A stretch of 64,000 bases of DNA, taken from Chalara sp. BL73. Taxonomy: Eukaryota > Ascomycota > Leotiomycetes > Helotiales. Below are positions 33,701-46,251 of the stretch, in pieces (positions within the stretch are counted from its first letter, which is position 1; each line of letters opens with the position of its first letter). The translations under genes and the position numbers were made by a program. Location of the stretch: the NCBI GenBank assembly GCA_918026815.1, contig CAKJVC010000096.1, positions 1 through 64,000 on the forward strand, read 5' to 3'. The notes beneath the pieces are model-generated. The model made no database searches, was not told the DNA's origin, and was given only the letters and a program-made list of their open reading frames with translations.

Positions 33701-34485
33701 TACCGGTCCATACGGCTTCTCAGGATTTCTAGGTCTTCTAGAGTGTTGTAATTAGGGGTTTCGAGTGGTTCCGTGGATGCCGGTTAGAAGTTGAAGCCAA
33801 ATTTGGGGATGTGGTGGGGTTGACGTTTAGCTTAGAATTGGTACGAGCTTTGTCGGCCGCAGAAGCCAAATAAGCAATTGAAATGTAATTAGCAGAAAGC
33901 CGAATATTTATGCGGGTGTTCTTATCCAAGGCGCATTTCCCCAAATGTCATGGAGGACAGACCGAGCATGTTTCCCAGTGTATGTTATGTCCTGTAAACA
34001 TAACCTCCGCTAGTGACGTCGCAAGAATCCCATTTTACAATGATCTTTCCCCTTTTTTGCGCATGCCAGGCCCGCTATGGTGGTAGGTGCTTGGCGTGCT
34101 GAAGGCCCCCCGAAGCTTAATGTTAGTAGGGCTGGTAGGGGATAGAACCACTGTAGGCTTTCCGCTCCTGCTGGATCATCAACCTCACGAATTAAGCTGC
34201 CTTTCTCATGTGTGACCTAGCAATCCTGATATTTTGAATGGACAGTCTGAGCTCATAAGGATCGAGGATCTATTGCTTACCTTTATAGAGCTGTCCAGTT
34301 GCACCATTCTCAGTTGTTGATGATCATCACCCAGCAAACACCACTCCTTCAGGAACAGAACTTTACCAACGTGACCATCATTCCTGTCATTGTCAGGTGA
34401 GCCACAAAGTCACCGCAAGCAAATCATTATTACGGCTACCGTGACTTGCCTGATCTTACTGTACCGATCCCTTGGGATCATCTCC
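33701..34485. other. Divergent intergenic region
   Basis: Lies between the minus-strand WD gene and the plus-strand deaminase and should contain both promoters. In-frame non-ATG sequence precedes the deaminase start from 34390. A short upstream exon cannot be ruled out. Confidence 0.45.
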
Positions 34486-34989
34486 ATGATGAGTCCGCCC
34501 GCCACCACCCCTGATGTCCAATACATGCAGCACGCCCTTGAGCTTGCCCGGCAGTCACCACCCAAACCCACAAACTATCGCGTCGGTGCCCTTCTTGTTG
34601 ACGTTGATACCCAGACTGTTCTTGCAACGGGCTACACGCTTGAATGCGAAGGGAACACCCACGCGGAACAGAGCTGTTTTATAAAACTAGCCCAGCAGCA
34701 TGCCATCCCAGAAGAGAATTTGGCAAGCATCCTACCTAAAAACACGGTGCTTTACACGACGGTAGAGCCGTGCTTTAAGAGACTGAGCGGAAATGCACCA
34801 TGTGTGCAGCGGATATTGGAATATGGAAATGCTATCAAGACTGTTTTCGTTGGCGTGAAAGAGCCCGAGAAGTTTGTGGGCGAGAATACAGGAAGGAAGC
34901 AGTTAGAAGATGCGGGTATCAGGGTTGTGCTTATAGAGGGCATGGAAAAGGAAATCTTGGAGGTTGCTACTGCCGGACACGTCACCTGA
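34486..34989 (+). CDS. Rib2-type (DRAP) deaminase domain protein
   Basis: Zinc-dependent cytidine/deoxycytidylate-deaminase fold, 167 residues from the ATG at 34486 (a second ATG follows immediately). The zinc-site motifs are THAEQ (His59 ligand, Glu61 proton shuttle) and EPCFKRLSGNAPCV (Cys96 and Cys106, nine residues apart). The long CxxxxxxxxxC spacing with RLSGN inside is typical of the DRAP-deaminase part of fungal Rib2, which deaminates a pyrimidine intermediate in riboflavin synthesis. Rib2 in yeast also carries a pseudouridine synthase half. That is absent here, as in many filamentous fungi where the domains are separate. The exact substrate is inferred from the motif alone. Confidence 0.8.
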   Translation: MMSPPATTPDVQYMQHALELARQSPPKPTNYRVGALLVDVDTQTVLATGYTLECEGNTHAEQSCFIKLAQQHAIPEENLASILPKNTVLYTTVEPCFKRLSGNAPCVQRILEYGNAIKTVFVGVKEPEKFVGENTGRKQLEDAGIRVVLIEGMEKEILEVATAGHVT

Positions 34990-36481
34990 AGGCACTCCTA
35001 GGCTGGAACTCGAAGTGATGAAGGCATTTAAATATGTTCACCATGTGTGGCGTGCGGAAGTCATCTGACCCTTGCTTTGGGTGGTTATCAGTCGCACGAG
35101 GGATCTTGAGGCGTGAACAGATTTAGAGTGTGGTTGATACACAACGACATCTATCCACAGGAAGCATGAGCGAAGAAATTGGAAGCGGTGTTCCTAACCA
35201 TTCGCTTGCTCTGCTTTCCTGATGCTTGAAATAGCATACAAAGACAGCTCTTGGCCGTGAGCATCAAGAGTCTTTGAAATCCTACCCAAGATATATATTG
35301 TCCACCTCTACAATAAAATGTCCGGTCACCGTTGATGCGAGAGGACTACGCTTTCCATCTTCCATCCCATCTCCTCCATGGCCAGCCACCAACTAGCGTT
35401 CCCCTCCCATACAATAGATTCTCTCCACACTGCGAGCGGCATCTCCATATAGGTACAGAATAGTATCACTTGCCACCGATCCCATTTTCTTCTACGACAT
35501 TTCAAACTAATAAAAGATGAGGAAGGGGAAGGACATCAACTCCTTCGTCATGTATACATGCCTGTGGATGAGCTGAATGATTAAGCCCTTGTCTGCATCT
35601 TCTCTTGCCAAGACCTCATTTGGAGTCCATTTCAATTGCTGAGGGAGAAAGAATCTTCCAATCTGAAACACCCGAACGAGATCTGAGAGTGCCTTTTTGG
35701 CTTTCTTAGTCCCTGTCGACGTTCGTTTGACTATATTGGATTTTTGGAGATGTGATTGGCTCTGAAAGCTGGTCTGTATGTGAGGGACATGGTTTGCGGT
35801 TGGCGAGCAGGGGAGATGATTCGTTATATGTTGATGTTATGGTGGGGGAGGAGAGAGTGAGGGAGGGAGGGGCCCAGATATCGACCTCGCATCGCCCCAA
35901 CCTCCCCTCTTCAAACTACTCTACATGGACTGCCAACGCAGCAAAAAAACAAAGCCCGCCCATATTGTTGCACACTCCAAATGTATCTCTTTTATTCCAA
36001 TGGCTGGGAATGCACCCACCTCCCTTGGCAACTTTATCCAAGCTAATCCAATCACATTTACGCGTCTTGATTCATCCCCTCTCTGATGCACTGATCCCGC
36101 TAGTTGCAGGGCAGCTTTGGTACTCCCAGCAACATACTCGACCTTTTCTTCAACCTCGTCATTCCTCTTTTCTTATCTTCTCATATTGCAATTCTTCTAT
36201 CTACGACCTCGATTCCGACCCTCAGCCGCGTCGCAATCGCTGATCACCGTCACAGTCACTGATCTGATCACGCGACGAGCATCCAGGCAGGATAGGATAG
36301 GTCATGACCCTATTTACTATACATAACCACGTCCATTTCACATTACTTTCTATCACAATCGCCCCAAGCACTTTCCTTGCCCTCGCTGTCCTAGCATTCG
36401 TATACCTCTACATCCTGCACGTTCGCAACCGTCCCTACGAACGAGTCATAGTCGGCAACCACCCCATCATCAACGCCGGCC
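34990..36481. other. Intergenic, no gene supported
   Basis: Plus-strand frames at 35752-36243 and 36304-36747 are open but have no domain. The second overlaps the start of the next gene out of frame and contains a hydrophobic stretch, so it could at most be an upstream ORF. A tRNA or repeat was not seen. Confidence 0.4.
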
Positions 36482-38289
36482 ATGGCGCCGACCATCGAGG
36501 AACTCGAGACTCTCTTCAACGCAAACCCCTCTTTAGACGCCTCACTCCAAGACTTCGAGCCCGGAAGCAGCGAGCTGAGCCCGTCGCCCCGCTTCGGCTA
36601 TCCCTCGCATCACTCTGGTTTCCGCTCCGACAGCGACTCGGAGATCGCAGGCTCGGACGCGCCCTCGAACGGACGATGCAGCCCACCCGCCTGGCGCCGC
36701 GAGGCCAGCGGTCACCGAAGCAGCGGCTTTTGGACGCGCCAGCATAAGTTGTTAGGAAAGCACAACCGAGGATCGAGGGAGGACAGTCCGGAGCTGGGCA
36801 GTGATATTGAGTATGAGAGCGCGGAGGAGGGAGATAACGATGCAACGCTGGAGGCTGCGGTGAGAACGAGATTGCCGACTGGCTCATTATCGCCGGAGAA
36901 GCGCAGGAGTCCAAGCCCAGATCCATATCCTGCCGGGAGCAAGGAGTTCGCGAATAAGTTTGGAGGCATAAAGGTAGAGGAAGATACAAAAGAGCCCATT
37001 GTACCATTAGATGAAAACCCTAATAATTGTATGTATCCTCCCAAGTATAGTAAAGTGTGTACTGATCCGTTCCAGTTATCCGTTTCGCAGTGCGAGCAGA
37101 AGTACAACACAAAACGGATCCCTTCGAGGCCATCACTTCTCTTATACGACATAGATACAACACCATCACCAGATCCAGATGGTCCCTCCTAAGTAGCACT
37201 GCCATCGCCCTTCTCTCCTTCCTCCTTCTCCGTACCCTCTTTCAACCTGGGCAACCACCCCCTGTGCCTGATCTCGTGAAGGTCGCCGGCCTAGCTAAAG
37301 CCTTCGAGCCTCTGATATTCTATTCTGAGAATGGAATTACACAGATCGGCGACCTGCAACTAACTGGCGAAGCCGTCTGGGACCTTGGCGAATCTGTGCG
37401 TTCAACGAACATGACTTCCGCCCCCATAATCGTCAAGGAACTAGACGATTTAAGTGAGAGCCTAAAAACGCTGGCGGTAGAGCTAACAAGGTTCTTCGCA
37501 AATGTAGATGGGGATGTTGATGGGATTCTGATAGTAATGGACTGGGCGAGACGTGAACTCCACCAACTACAACTAACACAACCGTCTCACCTGACCACCG
37601 CATTCGACAACATCCACAGCGCACTCTCGAAGTGGGGTGTTCTTGAGTCGCCTTTAGGCTCACCTACAGCTCTCGGTCAGATAACAACCTCTCTCTTTGG
37701 TCCTTCATCTCCCCAACGCACACGTGCCACGCTCCAACGCACATTCAACGAGTTCCTCTCCGTGCTCGAAGAATCCATTAACAGCGAACTCACGCACTCT
37801 TTAGCGCTCTTCGGCCTATTCGAGAGTATCGATCGGCAATTTTTGAATCTAGCCCGCACGGTAATCAGAGAGACGAGCAAGCAGGAAGAAATGCAGGATG
37901 ATCTGCTATCCTCACTTTGGACAAAGTTGCTAGGACCTAATAGCCATCGATTGGAAAAATACGAGAGCAACAAGAAACTCCTCGCCACTATCCGCTCCAA
38001 GACCGTGCAAAACAAATCTATCCTCATGCAGCATAACGGCAAACTTCTTACGCTGAAAGCAAACCTCGAGAGCTTGAGAAGGAAGTTGGTCAGTCCATTG
38101 TTGAGGGCGAATGGGAGCACGTTAGGTATCGAAGAGCAGATTCGTGGTTTAGAAGAGGTTGGCGGATACCTAGGCGGTGTGAGGGAGCGCCAGCGAGGCA
38201 AACTTATGGAAATGATATACGGTGCTGGAACTAGGGGCCCGAGATTTGGGATTGGCGGTGGGGAAATCGAGGCACGATGGCAGCGATAG
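36482..38289 (+). CDS. Hypothetical single-pass membrane protein, 586 residues
   Basis: Two exons, 36482-37028 and 37076-38289, separated by a 47-bp intron (GTATGT...CCAG, phase 1) that joins PNN to FIRFAVRAEVQ. The N-terminal 190 residues are Ser/Pro/Glu-rich and disordered (MAPTIEELETLFNANPSLD). One strong membrane helix lies just after, WSLLSSTAIALLSFLLLRTLF. The C-terminal 350 residues are mostly helical, with coiled-coil potential, and end in a Gly/Arg-rich tail (RGPRFGIGGGEIEARWQR). No signal peptide is present, so the helix probably acts as an anchor. The arrangement is that of a widespread, uncharacterised ascomycete family. No function is assigned. Confidence 0.75.
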
Positions 38290-38913
38290 TAATGGAGGCA
38301 ACTGAGGTTGGATGACGATATGATAGGAATGAATAAGTAAGTAGGTATAAATAGATGGCGTTTAAGGTTGGGTTTTGTATATGATGGCATTCATCGGTTG
38401 GGTTGGGATGGTAGACGAGAATATAAATATGTATCACAAACTCTGATTCTCCATTTTCTTATCTAGTGATATAGCTTCCGTGTATGTTTGGTTACTACGA
38501 TACATTACCTCGATCCTCCTTCTCCAACTATACATATTCTCCCACCATAAAAGAAACCCCAAACGATGCCCAGCGATACAACTTCCCAATCTTGGCATGT
38601 AGGTACCAGTAGATATATCTATGGAACGAGAACAAGAACAAATATAAATTATATCAAACTCGATTCAGAATCAAATTATCCTAACTTCGGAATTTTCCAC
38701 CTCGGAACCCCCTACTTGTCCTCGATGCTAAAATGCTATGATATGCGGGGGTGCTATGCTTGTTTCTATTCTACAATTATTCATGAACCTCAAGGCTTTG
38801 TTCCTTGCTCGCTATCCTCATTCATTCCGCATCATATCCTCCACCAATGCCAGGGTATTGCATTTTTTGTTCCGCATCAATTAACACTCATATCGGAAAA
38901 GGTGAAAACCCCC
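38290..38913. other. Convergent intergenic spacer
   Basis: Between the convergent 3' ends of the membrane protein and NUP98-NUP96 genes. A frame at 38566-38994 overlaps the last NUP exon antisense and is not supported. Confidence 0.5.
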
Positions 38914-41900
38914 TTACTTTCCTCCAGCCATGAGCTCTCGATAGTAGCCCAGGCTCAAATCAACAGTGTGCTTCAGATACTTGTCCTCCGTTAACGGAAG
39001 GTTCAGGATCTTCGGTAGATCTTGCTTCTACAGTGATTGTTAGTTGAGAGTTATCTGGATTGAGGAATCCAAAGTACTAACCTCGCCGTATTTCCCCATC
39101 GTAACCACAGCCTTCGCAACCTCCGCACTGATGATCTCAATCGCCACAGTCTCCACGAAATCAGGATGGCGTGACTCTTGAATGACTGCTGGAAGGCTAG
39201 CAAGCAATCGCTGTAGAACTAAGGAGTCAATGGAATGACCAAGTCTCAAGCTATTAAGCAGGTCGAGAAAGTCAGCATATATTTCCCCTCCTAGGTGCCA
39301 TTCTGAAATGGCGTTCTCCTTGTTTTCGAACCGACGTAAAAGTGATCGCAAAGTATCGTAGTCTCGTTCAATGACTGTCTTGGGAGCAACCTCCTTAGTA
39401 AAGGTGCGATGAGCTTCTTCAAACAGACCCGCCTTCAGCAGACTATCAACCTCTCCTTTAGGATCCTTCTTGACACTTCGCAAGAAAAGTGCCTTGGCCT
39501 CCCAGATCCATGTTGCTGGAATATGAAAATCTTGGACCAGTTTGACAAAACTTGGGCTATCCTCAGGTCCGATTCGACTTGCGTGACGGGCTAAGTGAGT
39601 TTGAATTGCCTTTGCACGAGCAGTGCCATCCGTCAGATGGAGAAGTACAAAAACTGCTTCGAGCCAGCTTCCCTCATTGATAAGCTGGGAGGCAAATGTC
39701 AAGGTGATCTGATCTGATTTGTCCTCAGCATCTTCGTGGTATCCTTTGCCAAAGGCAGGAAGGGCTTGGCTGAGCTGCCAAGTGAGTCGAGCATTGAGTG
39801 GTGATAGCTGAGAATTCTCAGGACGAATGATTGCTTCAAGATCAGAGTCATCATACGTATAGAGCTTGAGAAGGCCCCACAGCAAGTCTTCGCGATATTC
39901 CAGATCAGGATCATTCCAAAAAGTGGTCTGGTTCTGCTCGACATACCATGGTTGAGGTGTGACAGACTCGACATTATCGGCAAGATCATTAGCAAATCCG
40001 TGAACCGCATCCTTAATCTCATCTTCAGCATCAAGTGCATACCAAAGGCGAAGACCAAACGCCTGCCGCCAATCTAAGCCAAATTCCTCCGAAATTGTGA
40101 AACCATCAACACGATCTTCTATCATCGCCTTAGTTCCCTCGCACCTACAGACATTTCCTGAAAGCAATTCATAAATAGCTCGAATAGGAAGACTAAGTTC
40201 TGAAGTAAATCTGGTCGTCTGCCAATTATCGAGCTGCTCGCGTATATCCTGTTTGGTGCTTTTACTTCCGCCAACAAGAGCCACGAGTGTTGCTAGATGG
40301 AAATTCTTTCCAGTGAGAAGGTGACCACAGGCATCCGCAATTCGGTGGCCTGCAAGAGAAGCAATAGCTTTCTCTTCATTAGATCTAGCCAGGGAAGTGT
40401 TCTTGATTGATGCACTGTCAACAAGCTTCTCCCAGAATGCCGAGAGTTTTTCTTTGCGCAGACGGTCAACAATTTGAGGAACACTTTCTAGTGTCGCCGG
40501 GATATCGATCTCATCCCACAAAACGCTCGCTAGCTGCCAGACAAGCTTTTCGTGGGATGGAGTGGTTTGATCATCAATGAAGTCGAACAAACGGAGGCCC
40601 TCTGGTAAACATGCGAATGGAATGCTATCAGATTCATCGATAACCGTCACACCAATCTGCTTTTTGATTGCATTTGCTGCAGCCTACTCTTATATCAGAT
40701 GATTTGCATTTTAAATTTTGCCAGGTTTGATCACTTACCTCATTTGAGAATCTGGTAGTCACGATATCTCTGCCTTCAGATACGACTACCGGCTTCGAGT
40801 CTTCCAGAAGACCATTGCGCGATGCGCGTGAGGATCTCCCAAGAGGCTTGGTACCCGCCGGAGCGGCGTAGACCAATATCCCATCTGGTCCCCAACTAGG
40901 TTTCATTGAATCATGGAATGCACGGTCGCTATTAGACATATCGGTGTTGCTATCAGCTGTTTTGGGTCTCTTAGAATATGGCCACTACACAAAAGTCTCA
41001 GTAAACATGTTCCATTAGTCTGCTACATACATGATTTGGCTCAACGACGGCCCTAATTTGTGTATACCACAATATCAAGATCAGAAAGAAGAACGAACCT
41101 CGAATCCCTTGGCTTGAGCTGGAGCCTTTGCAATTTTTTTAGTTGGACTTCCCGTTTGGCTGAACAAAGAGTTCATCAAATCAATGCTTGTTGCAAATCC
41201 GCGACCATCCGAAACAACTCTGGTTCTAGGAGCAGGAATAGGATCTGCACCTAGCCTCGAATCATTACCATGGAAATCAATCAAGCTCTTCAGCAGTGCG
41301 CGATCCTGCTTCTTTGGACTAATAGTAGTTTGTAACGTGCTGGCCCAATCATCACCAGCGGTGAACTTGCGCTTCACTGGTGTTCCCTCTTTCAAAGCTC
41401 TCAGTCTTGCTATTGTGCTTCCTCCAGGAATTTCAGTTACCACATCCATGTCCTCTTCTCCGTGCGAGTTATATTCTAGCTCCGCGGTATCGCCAATTTG
41501 TGGAAACGAGCCCGCCATCTCATTATCCTCAATATTGACAGATCCCCATTCCAAAGTATCGGCATGTTCCATTGGCTCGTCGATGCCATCCTCGGATTGT
41601 GAACCCACGGAGCGCTCATCTAAAAAAGACTCTTGGTTTTCCTCTTCGTACGGAGTATCCATCTCCTCATCGTCATAGAAAAGCTCTTGGTCATCAAATG
41701 CACCGGGAAGAGCCTTTTTCTTATGCCGGAAATCAAAGGTATCTTCAGGTTCAGACTCTGTGACTTGCGAAGTGGACGTAAAAGAGTCCTCGAAAGCATG
41801 GGCCTTTGGTGTACGACTCTTAGGTGTTGGCGTATCAGGAGGCGCACTCAAGGTGCTCTGGCCAAACTCGTCCTCAGACTCATCCTCGTCATAATCCAGT

Positions 41901-44900
41901 CCATAGGTCGTGAAATGCTCAACTGAGAAAGACCATGTACCCGTGTTCTCATCATAGCTCTCAAACGTGGTGTTTGGGACTTTTTGAAGACGAGCAACAT
42001 GCTTCTTCAACCGCGACGATCCTGCCCCATTCTTATCTGTGCGTGAACTTGAATTGCGAGGCCATGAATTCATCAATGAAATCTTCGAAGGTACATTGAG
42101 GCCTTGTCCCATAGGTGGCTTCTTGGACTGAACAGGATACACGGTACAAGATCGTACTTCAAGAACAACAATCTCGTTGAAAATTTTGCGAGGATCGATC
42201 TTGGTGAAATCAACAGGCTCCTTGAACGTGACCTGGCCGACACCTTCGCGTCCGACTGTGAAACCTACAACAGCCTTCCGTTGAGAACGATCCATATTTT
42301 CAATCTCTGCCAACGTGGGTTTCATCCAATACTCTCCAGGTTCATGATCGTCTTGACTGAGAGGCTTGCTGGTTGACTTGGTTGGGAGATTTGATGGAGC
42401 GGTGTTGTCTTCCTCATGCACAATGGCAAGCTCGTTTCCTCTAACTTGCTCCATTTCCGGCGAATTAGTGCTGCCACTTGGACCTGCACCATTTGTGGAA
42501 GCTGATGGGCGAAGGTAACCGAGCTCTTGTGCGCTGGGATTCGATGTGTTTTGGACCTGCTTCAAAGGGCTGGATGTACCATTTGAGGTTCCATTTGGGG
42601 CCGAAGAGATGGTGCTAGCGTCAAAAGATACTCGTTTCTTCAGAATACCGCCATTATTAGGAGTAGTTGGTTGTGGTTGAGATTGCTGAGGTGGAGAGAA
42701 CAAGTCATTGCGCAGACCCCGATTGATAACCAGCTTTTTGATACTGCCGGTACTCCCATAATGCCGAGCGCTGGGGCTTGATGAAAAAGCACTTGGTGCC
42801 AGGATGCTATCTTCGGTGCTAAAATTGCGACGAAGGCTACTTGTAGACATACTCTTACTAAGACCTCGGCTAATGCTACCACCAAGGAGGCTGGTATTGA
42901 GATTACCTGGCGTGCTAGCCGTGCTCGTAGCACTCCCCGGTGAGCCATAGGTGCTGTAAGAAAACCCAAAGCCTCGCGACTTCGCAGGAGTGCTAAATCT
43001 AGAAGACGTGGCTGGATTTAATTTATAGATTGGAACAGCTGCTGGTTTTTTTGTAGCTGATCTCGATAGAGGGGTAGCTAGCGGACCTGGGTTCTTATTC
43101 TCGGCTGTCATCAAACTAGCAAACAGTGAGTTATTACCATAAGCTCCGGGATCACTAATAGATGCTGTGAAGGTTTGTGGCGCCTGCTGATTTTGCTGGG
43201 ATGTTCCAAGAAGTGAGTTGTTAGCCCCGAACAATGTGTTCTGGGGTTGCTGTTGCTGTTGAATTGTATTGTTTCCTCCAAACAAGCCTGGTTGCTGAGT
43301 TGATTGACCTCCAAAGAGGCCAACCCCAGCTTGTTGTGGCGTCGCGCCAAACAGACTTGGCTTTTGCTGGTTATTATTACCTAAGCCACCAAAGAGCCCA
43401 GTACTCTGTTGTTGTTGCTGCTGATTTTGATTTTGGCCGCCAAATCCACCTCCCCCGAAAAGGCCAGTCCCAGTGTTGGCAGTAGTACCGGCGCCACCAA
43501 ATAAGTTTGTACCACTTGTGGCTGGTTTCGCTGCACCGAATAAGCCTGTAGATGGCTGGTTGGTCGCGGAAGCTCCGAAAGGATTGGTAGAAGCTGCGTT
43601 TGAAGTCGAGCCAAACAGGCCTGTGCTTGTGGTTGCAGGTTGTTGTTGTCCGAAGAGTCCTGTTGCAGGCTTCTGTGCAGCGTTGCCAAAAAGTGAATTT
43701 GCCGGTTGCTGCGCAGTCGCACCAAAACCGGCGCTACCGCCAAATGGATTATTCGCAGCTGGTTGCTGCTGTGCAGCTCCGAAAACACTAGTGGTATTCT
43801 GTTGCGCATTATTGTTGCCAAATAGGCCATTTCCACTTCCGAAGCCTCCTGATGGTGCAGCCGTTGAGCCAAATCCCGTTCCGCTTGAAGCTGGTGTAGA
43901 TCCGAAGCTGAATGGTGGCTTATTCGCTATAGCATTATTATTTCCTCCAAATAGTGATGATCCGGCATTTTGTTGGTTTTGGGTACCAAAGCCTCCCGTA
44001 GCTGAGCCTCCAAAGGCACTTCCTCCACCGAACAAATTACCGCCTGTGGTAGGCTGGGCGGAAGCGCCAAACAGCCCCGTCGCTGGTTTCGCGGCTCCAA
44101 AGAGGCCAGTGGAGGCAGGTGTGGTCGAAGCACCAAATGCATTATTCGTCTGCTGCGTTGAGCCGAATCCTCCAGATGTTCCACCAAACAGGCCAGTGCT
44201 TGCCGGTTGAGCTTGGCCAAAGCCACCAGTGGCCTGATTATTAGAACCAAAAGACGATCCCCCAAAGTTAGTTGCGCCAAATGCTCCAGGCTGGTTGCTC
44301 TGATTACCATATCGTCGACCTTGAGCATAATCCGCTAATCTTAGCTCCTCAGGTGAAAACTTCTTGTATGGGTCCATGAAGCTGATGCTCTGGAACGAGT
44401 TTTGCTGATTGGAAGTACTGTTCGGCTCCTTCTCAATGAATGGTGCAAATGCAGTACTTGCAGTACCTTGGCATTCGCCTACATTTCCACCCAAGGCTGT
44501 AGATGCTGGAGCTCCAAAAGCACCAGTCGTCCCGCCCCCAAAGGCACTGGCTCCACCGCCAAAAGCAGGGGTGCTTGACGATGTTCCAAAGCCAGTCTTG
44601 TTGCCCCCGAATAATCCACCTCCAGTATTTCCACCTCCAAAGGCAGATGTTGTGTTGGTAGCAGCCGTCCCGAATCCTCCACTTCCAAATCCCCCTGAGC
44701 CTGCCGTAGCAGTATTATTTCCAAATAGGCCGCCACCCGACGTTGTAGCAGTTGATCCGAACGGAGATGGCTTTGCGGCACCGAATGCCCCAGTACTAGC
44801 TGGTGTTCCGAAGCCTAATAGATTTGTTAGCAACAAGTTTTCAATAGGTTCTGTTTCCTCTCGTGTTTCTGTTGCTTGCTTCCGTGACATCTGCAATTGG

Positions 44901-45357
44901 CATTTTCCATTATATATTGATAAGGTAGGTCGAATAACAAATTATGCAGGATGGGTTGTGAAGATCAACCGATACCATAAGGCGCCAACGTGGAGCGCCA
45001 CTCCAGAAGAGTGATATAGGCAGAGATGGCAAACGTACCTCCGCCAAAACCTCCAGTAGTTCCTCCACCACCACCAAAGATGCTGCCTCCGGTATTTGTA
45101 TTGCTTTGACCAAAAGGGGTTGTTCCTGAGGTTCCGAAGCCTGTGACGGAAACAAATATTCGAGTAAGTCATGGATTCGTGCTGAGTGCCAAGTACCATC
45201 GTCTAGAAGAAGTGCCTGGCGACAAATGTATGTAGAGTAAGAGAAGTGACCTACCACCAGAAGTTGCGTTTGTGTTGTTCGCACCAAATCCACCAAAGGT
45301 GCTCTGAGTTTGATTATTATTCTGGCCGAAGCCTCCGCCAAACCCGAAGCCCGACAT
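38914..45357 (-). CDS. NUP145: NUP98-NUP96 nucleoporin precursor (Nup145/Nup189 orthologue)
   Basis: Core nuclear-pore subunit precursor, 1960 residues from six exons: 45357-45255, 45140-45039, 44814-41099, 40984-40739, 40683-39082 and 39027-38914, all joints in frame. The N-terminal part has dozens of FG/GLFG repeats interrupted by a GLEBS (Gle2-binding) segment with FMDPYKKFSPEELRLADYAQ. The autoproteolytic domain follows, with EYWMKPTLAEI and the cleavage motif HFTTYG (H1035-F1036-T1037; codons at 41909-41917). Thr replaces the more usual Ser after Phe. The C-terminal 924 residues are the helical Nup96 part, which in yeast (Nup145C) is a Y-complex scaffold, ending ELMAGGK. Cleavage would yield a mobile FG protein and a scaffold protein. 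The duplication breakpoint falls at 42557/42558 inside exon 3, but this copy is complete and intact. Confidence 0.95.
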
Positions 45358-46251
45358 CGTGATCGATTGCCGTCTGCCGATACGGCAGGCTCGTTAGGTT
45401 GTAGGGTTCACGGCGCGGCGAGCTATCGTGGATGTTTTGTACAGATCTGAGAAAAAGTGACGCGGGAACGCGCTGCAATAAAATGAAGATCGCGCTCGAA
45501 GCTATGAAGCTGGCGCAAACATTAGAAGACGTAATGAGCGAACAAGAAAAGCGTATCCCGAGAATCGAGGATGGCTTTGCGATGAAGAATCGAAAGTGGT
45601 TTGCAGACAGGGGAATTTGTATGGAAAGCGCGTGGAGGTGTCGTTGACGAGAGTCCGCTTAGCTTTTTTGAGAGGCTGTCCGCATCAACCAATCGGCTGA
45701 GGCATCAGGTAGCTATTTGTCTCACGTGACATTAATGAATGGTGCCTAGCGGAAGCTCATAGGCTTAGCAGAATAATTGTCTTTGTTGTAGGGGAAAAGT
45801 GAGTCAAAAAGGAGTACATGCTTCCAAACACAGTAATTTATCGCCACAAGAGTCACGAACTGATTGCCGCCTGAGGGAAGGGAATGGTTTGTCATGGCCT
45901 AAACCTATAATTTCAGGCTACAAGGCATACTTCGCTATATTTGAGGGGGCTTTGCGTTTGTATTCTAAGGGGTGTATTATTCATAGGTCTTATGTCTTTC
46001 CCAAGCTCATTAATTAAAAATCAGGAGAGCGGCTTTAACGTCCACCCATATCCAAGTCCAATCGTTGTGAAATGTGAAACATTTGTTAAAAAAATAAAGT
46101 GGCTTGGCAAATCGCGAACAACGCGAAACAACGCGTCCGTTATTCCAACCCATAACCGTTCACACGACAAAGAACTTCGTATTGTCAATTGCTCAAAGGC
46201 AGAAAATATTGCTCCTTCCCGCCTCTCCTCAAGTTTCTAATTTCAAATTCA
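45358..46251. promoter_or_regulatory. Divergent promoter region of NUP98-NUP96 and centrin (left copy)
   Basis: Roughly 890 bp between divergent starts. It contains a CACGTGAC E-box at 45723-45730, a possible bHLH (Cbf1/Pho4-type) or bZIP site. The frame at 45432-45647 is open in both copies but has no domain. The right copy of this region (54954-55843) lacks four single bases in homopolymers relative to this one. Confidence 0.5.

Noticed and set aside
36304..36747. Plus-strand 147-codon frame with a hydrophobic helix
   Set aside because: It overlaps the supported gene start at 36482 in another frame. The Arg-rich second half is a shadow of that gene. At most an upstream ORF.
43473..44210. 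Long plus-strand Pro/Ala-rich open frame (245 codons) inside NUP98
   Set aside because: It is the antisense shadow of FG repeats on the minus strand. Biased codons suppress stops on the other strand.
43200..44700. Repeated short units suggesting a CRISPR-like or satellite array
   Set aside because: The periodicity comes from GLFG/FG codons of a nucleoporin. The spacing is irregular and the frame is open.
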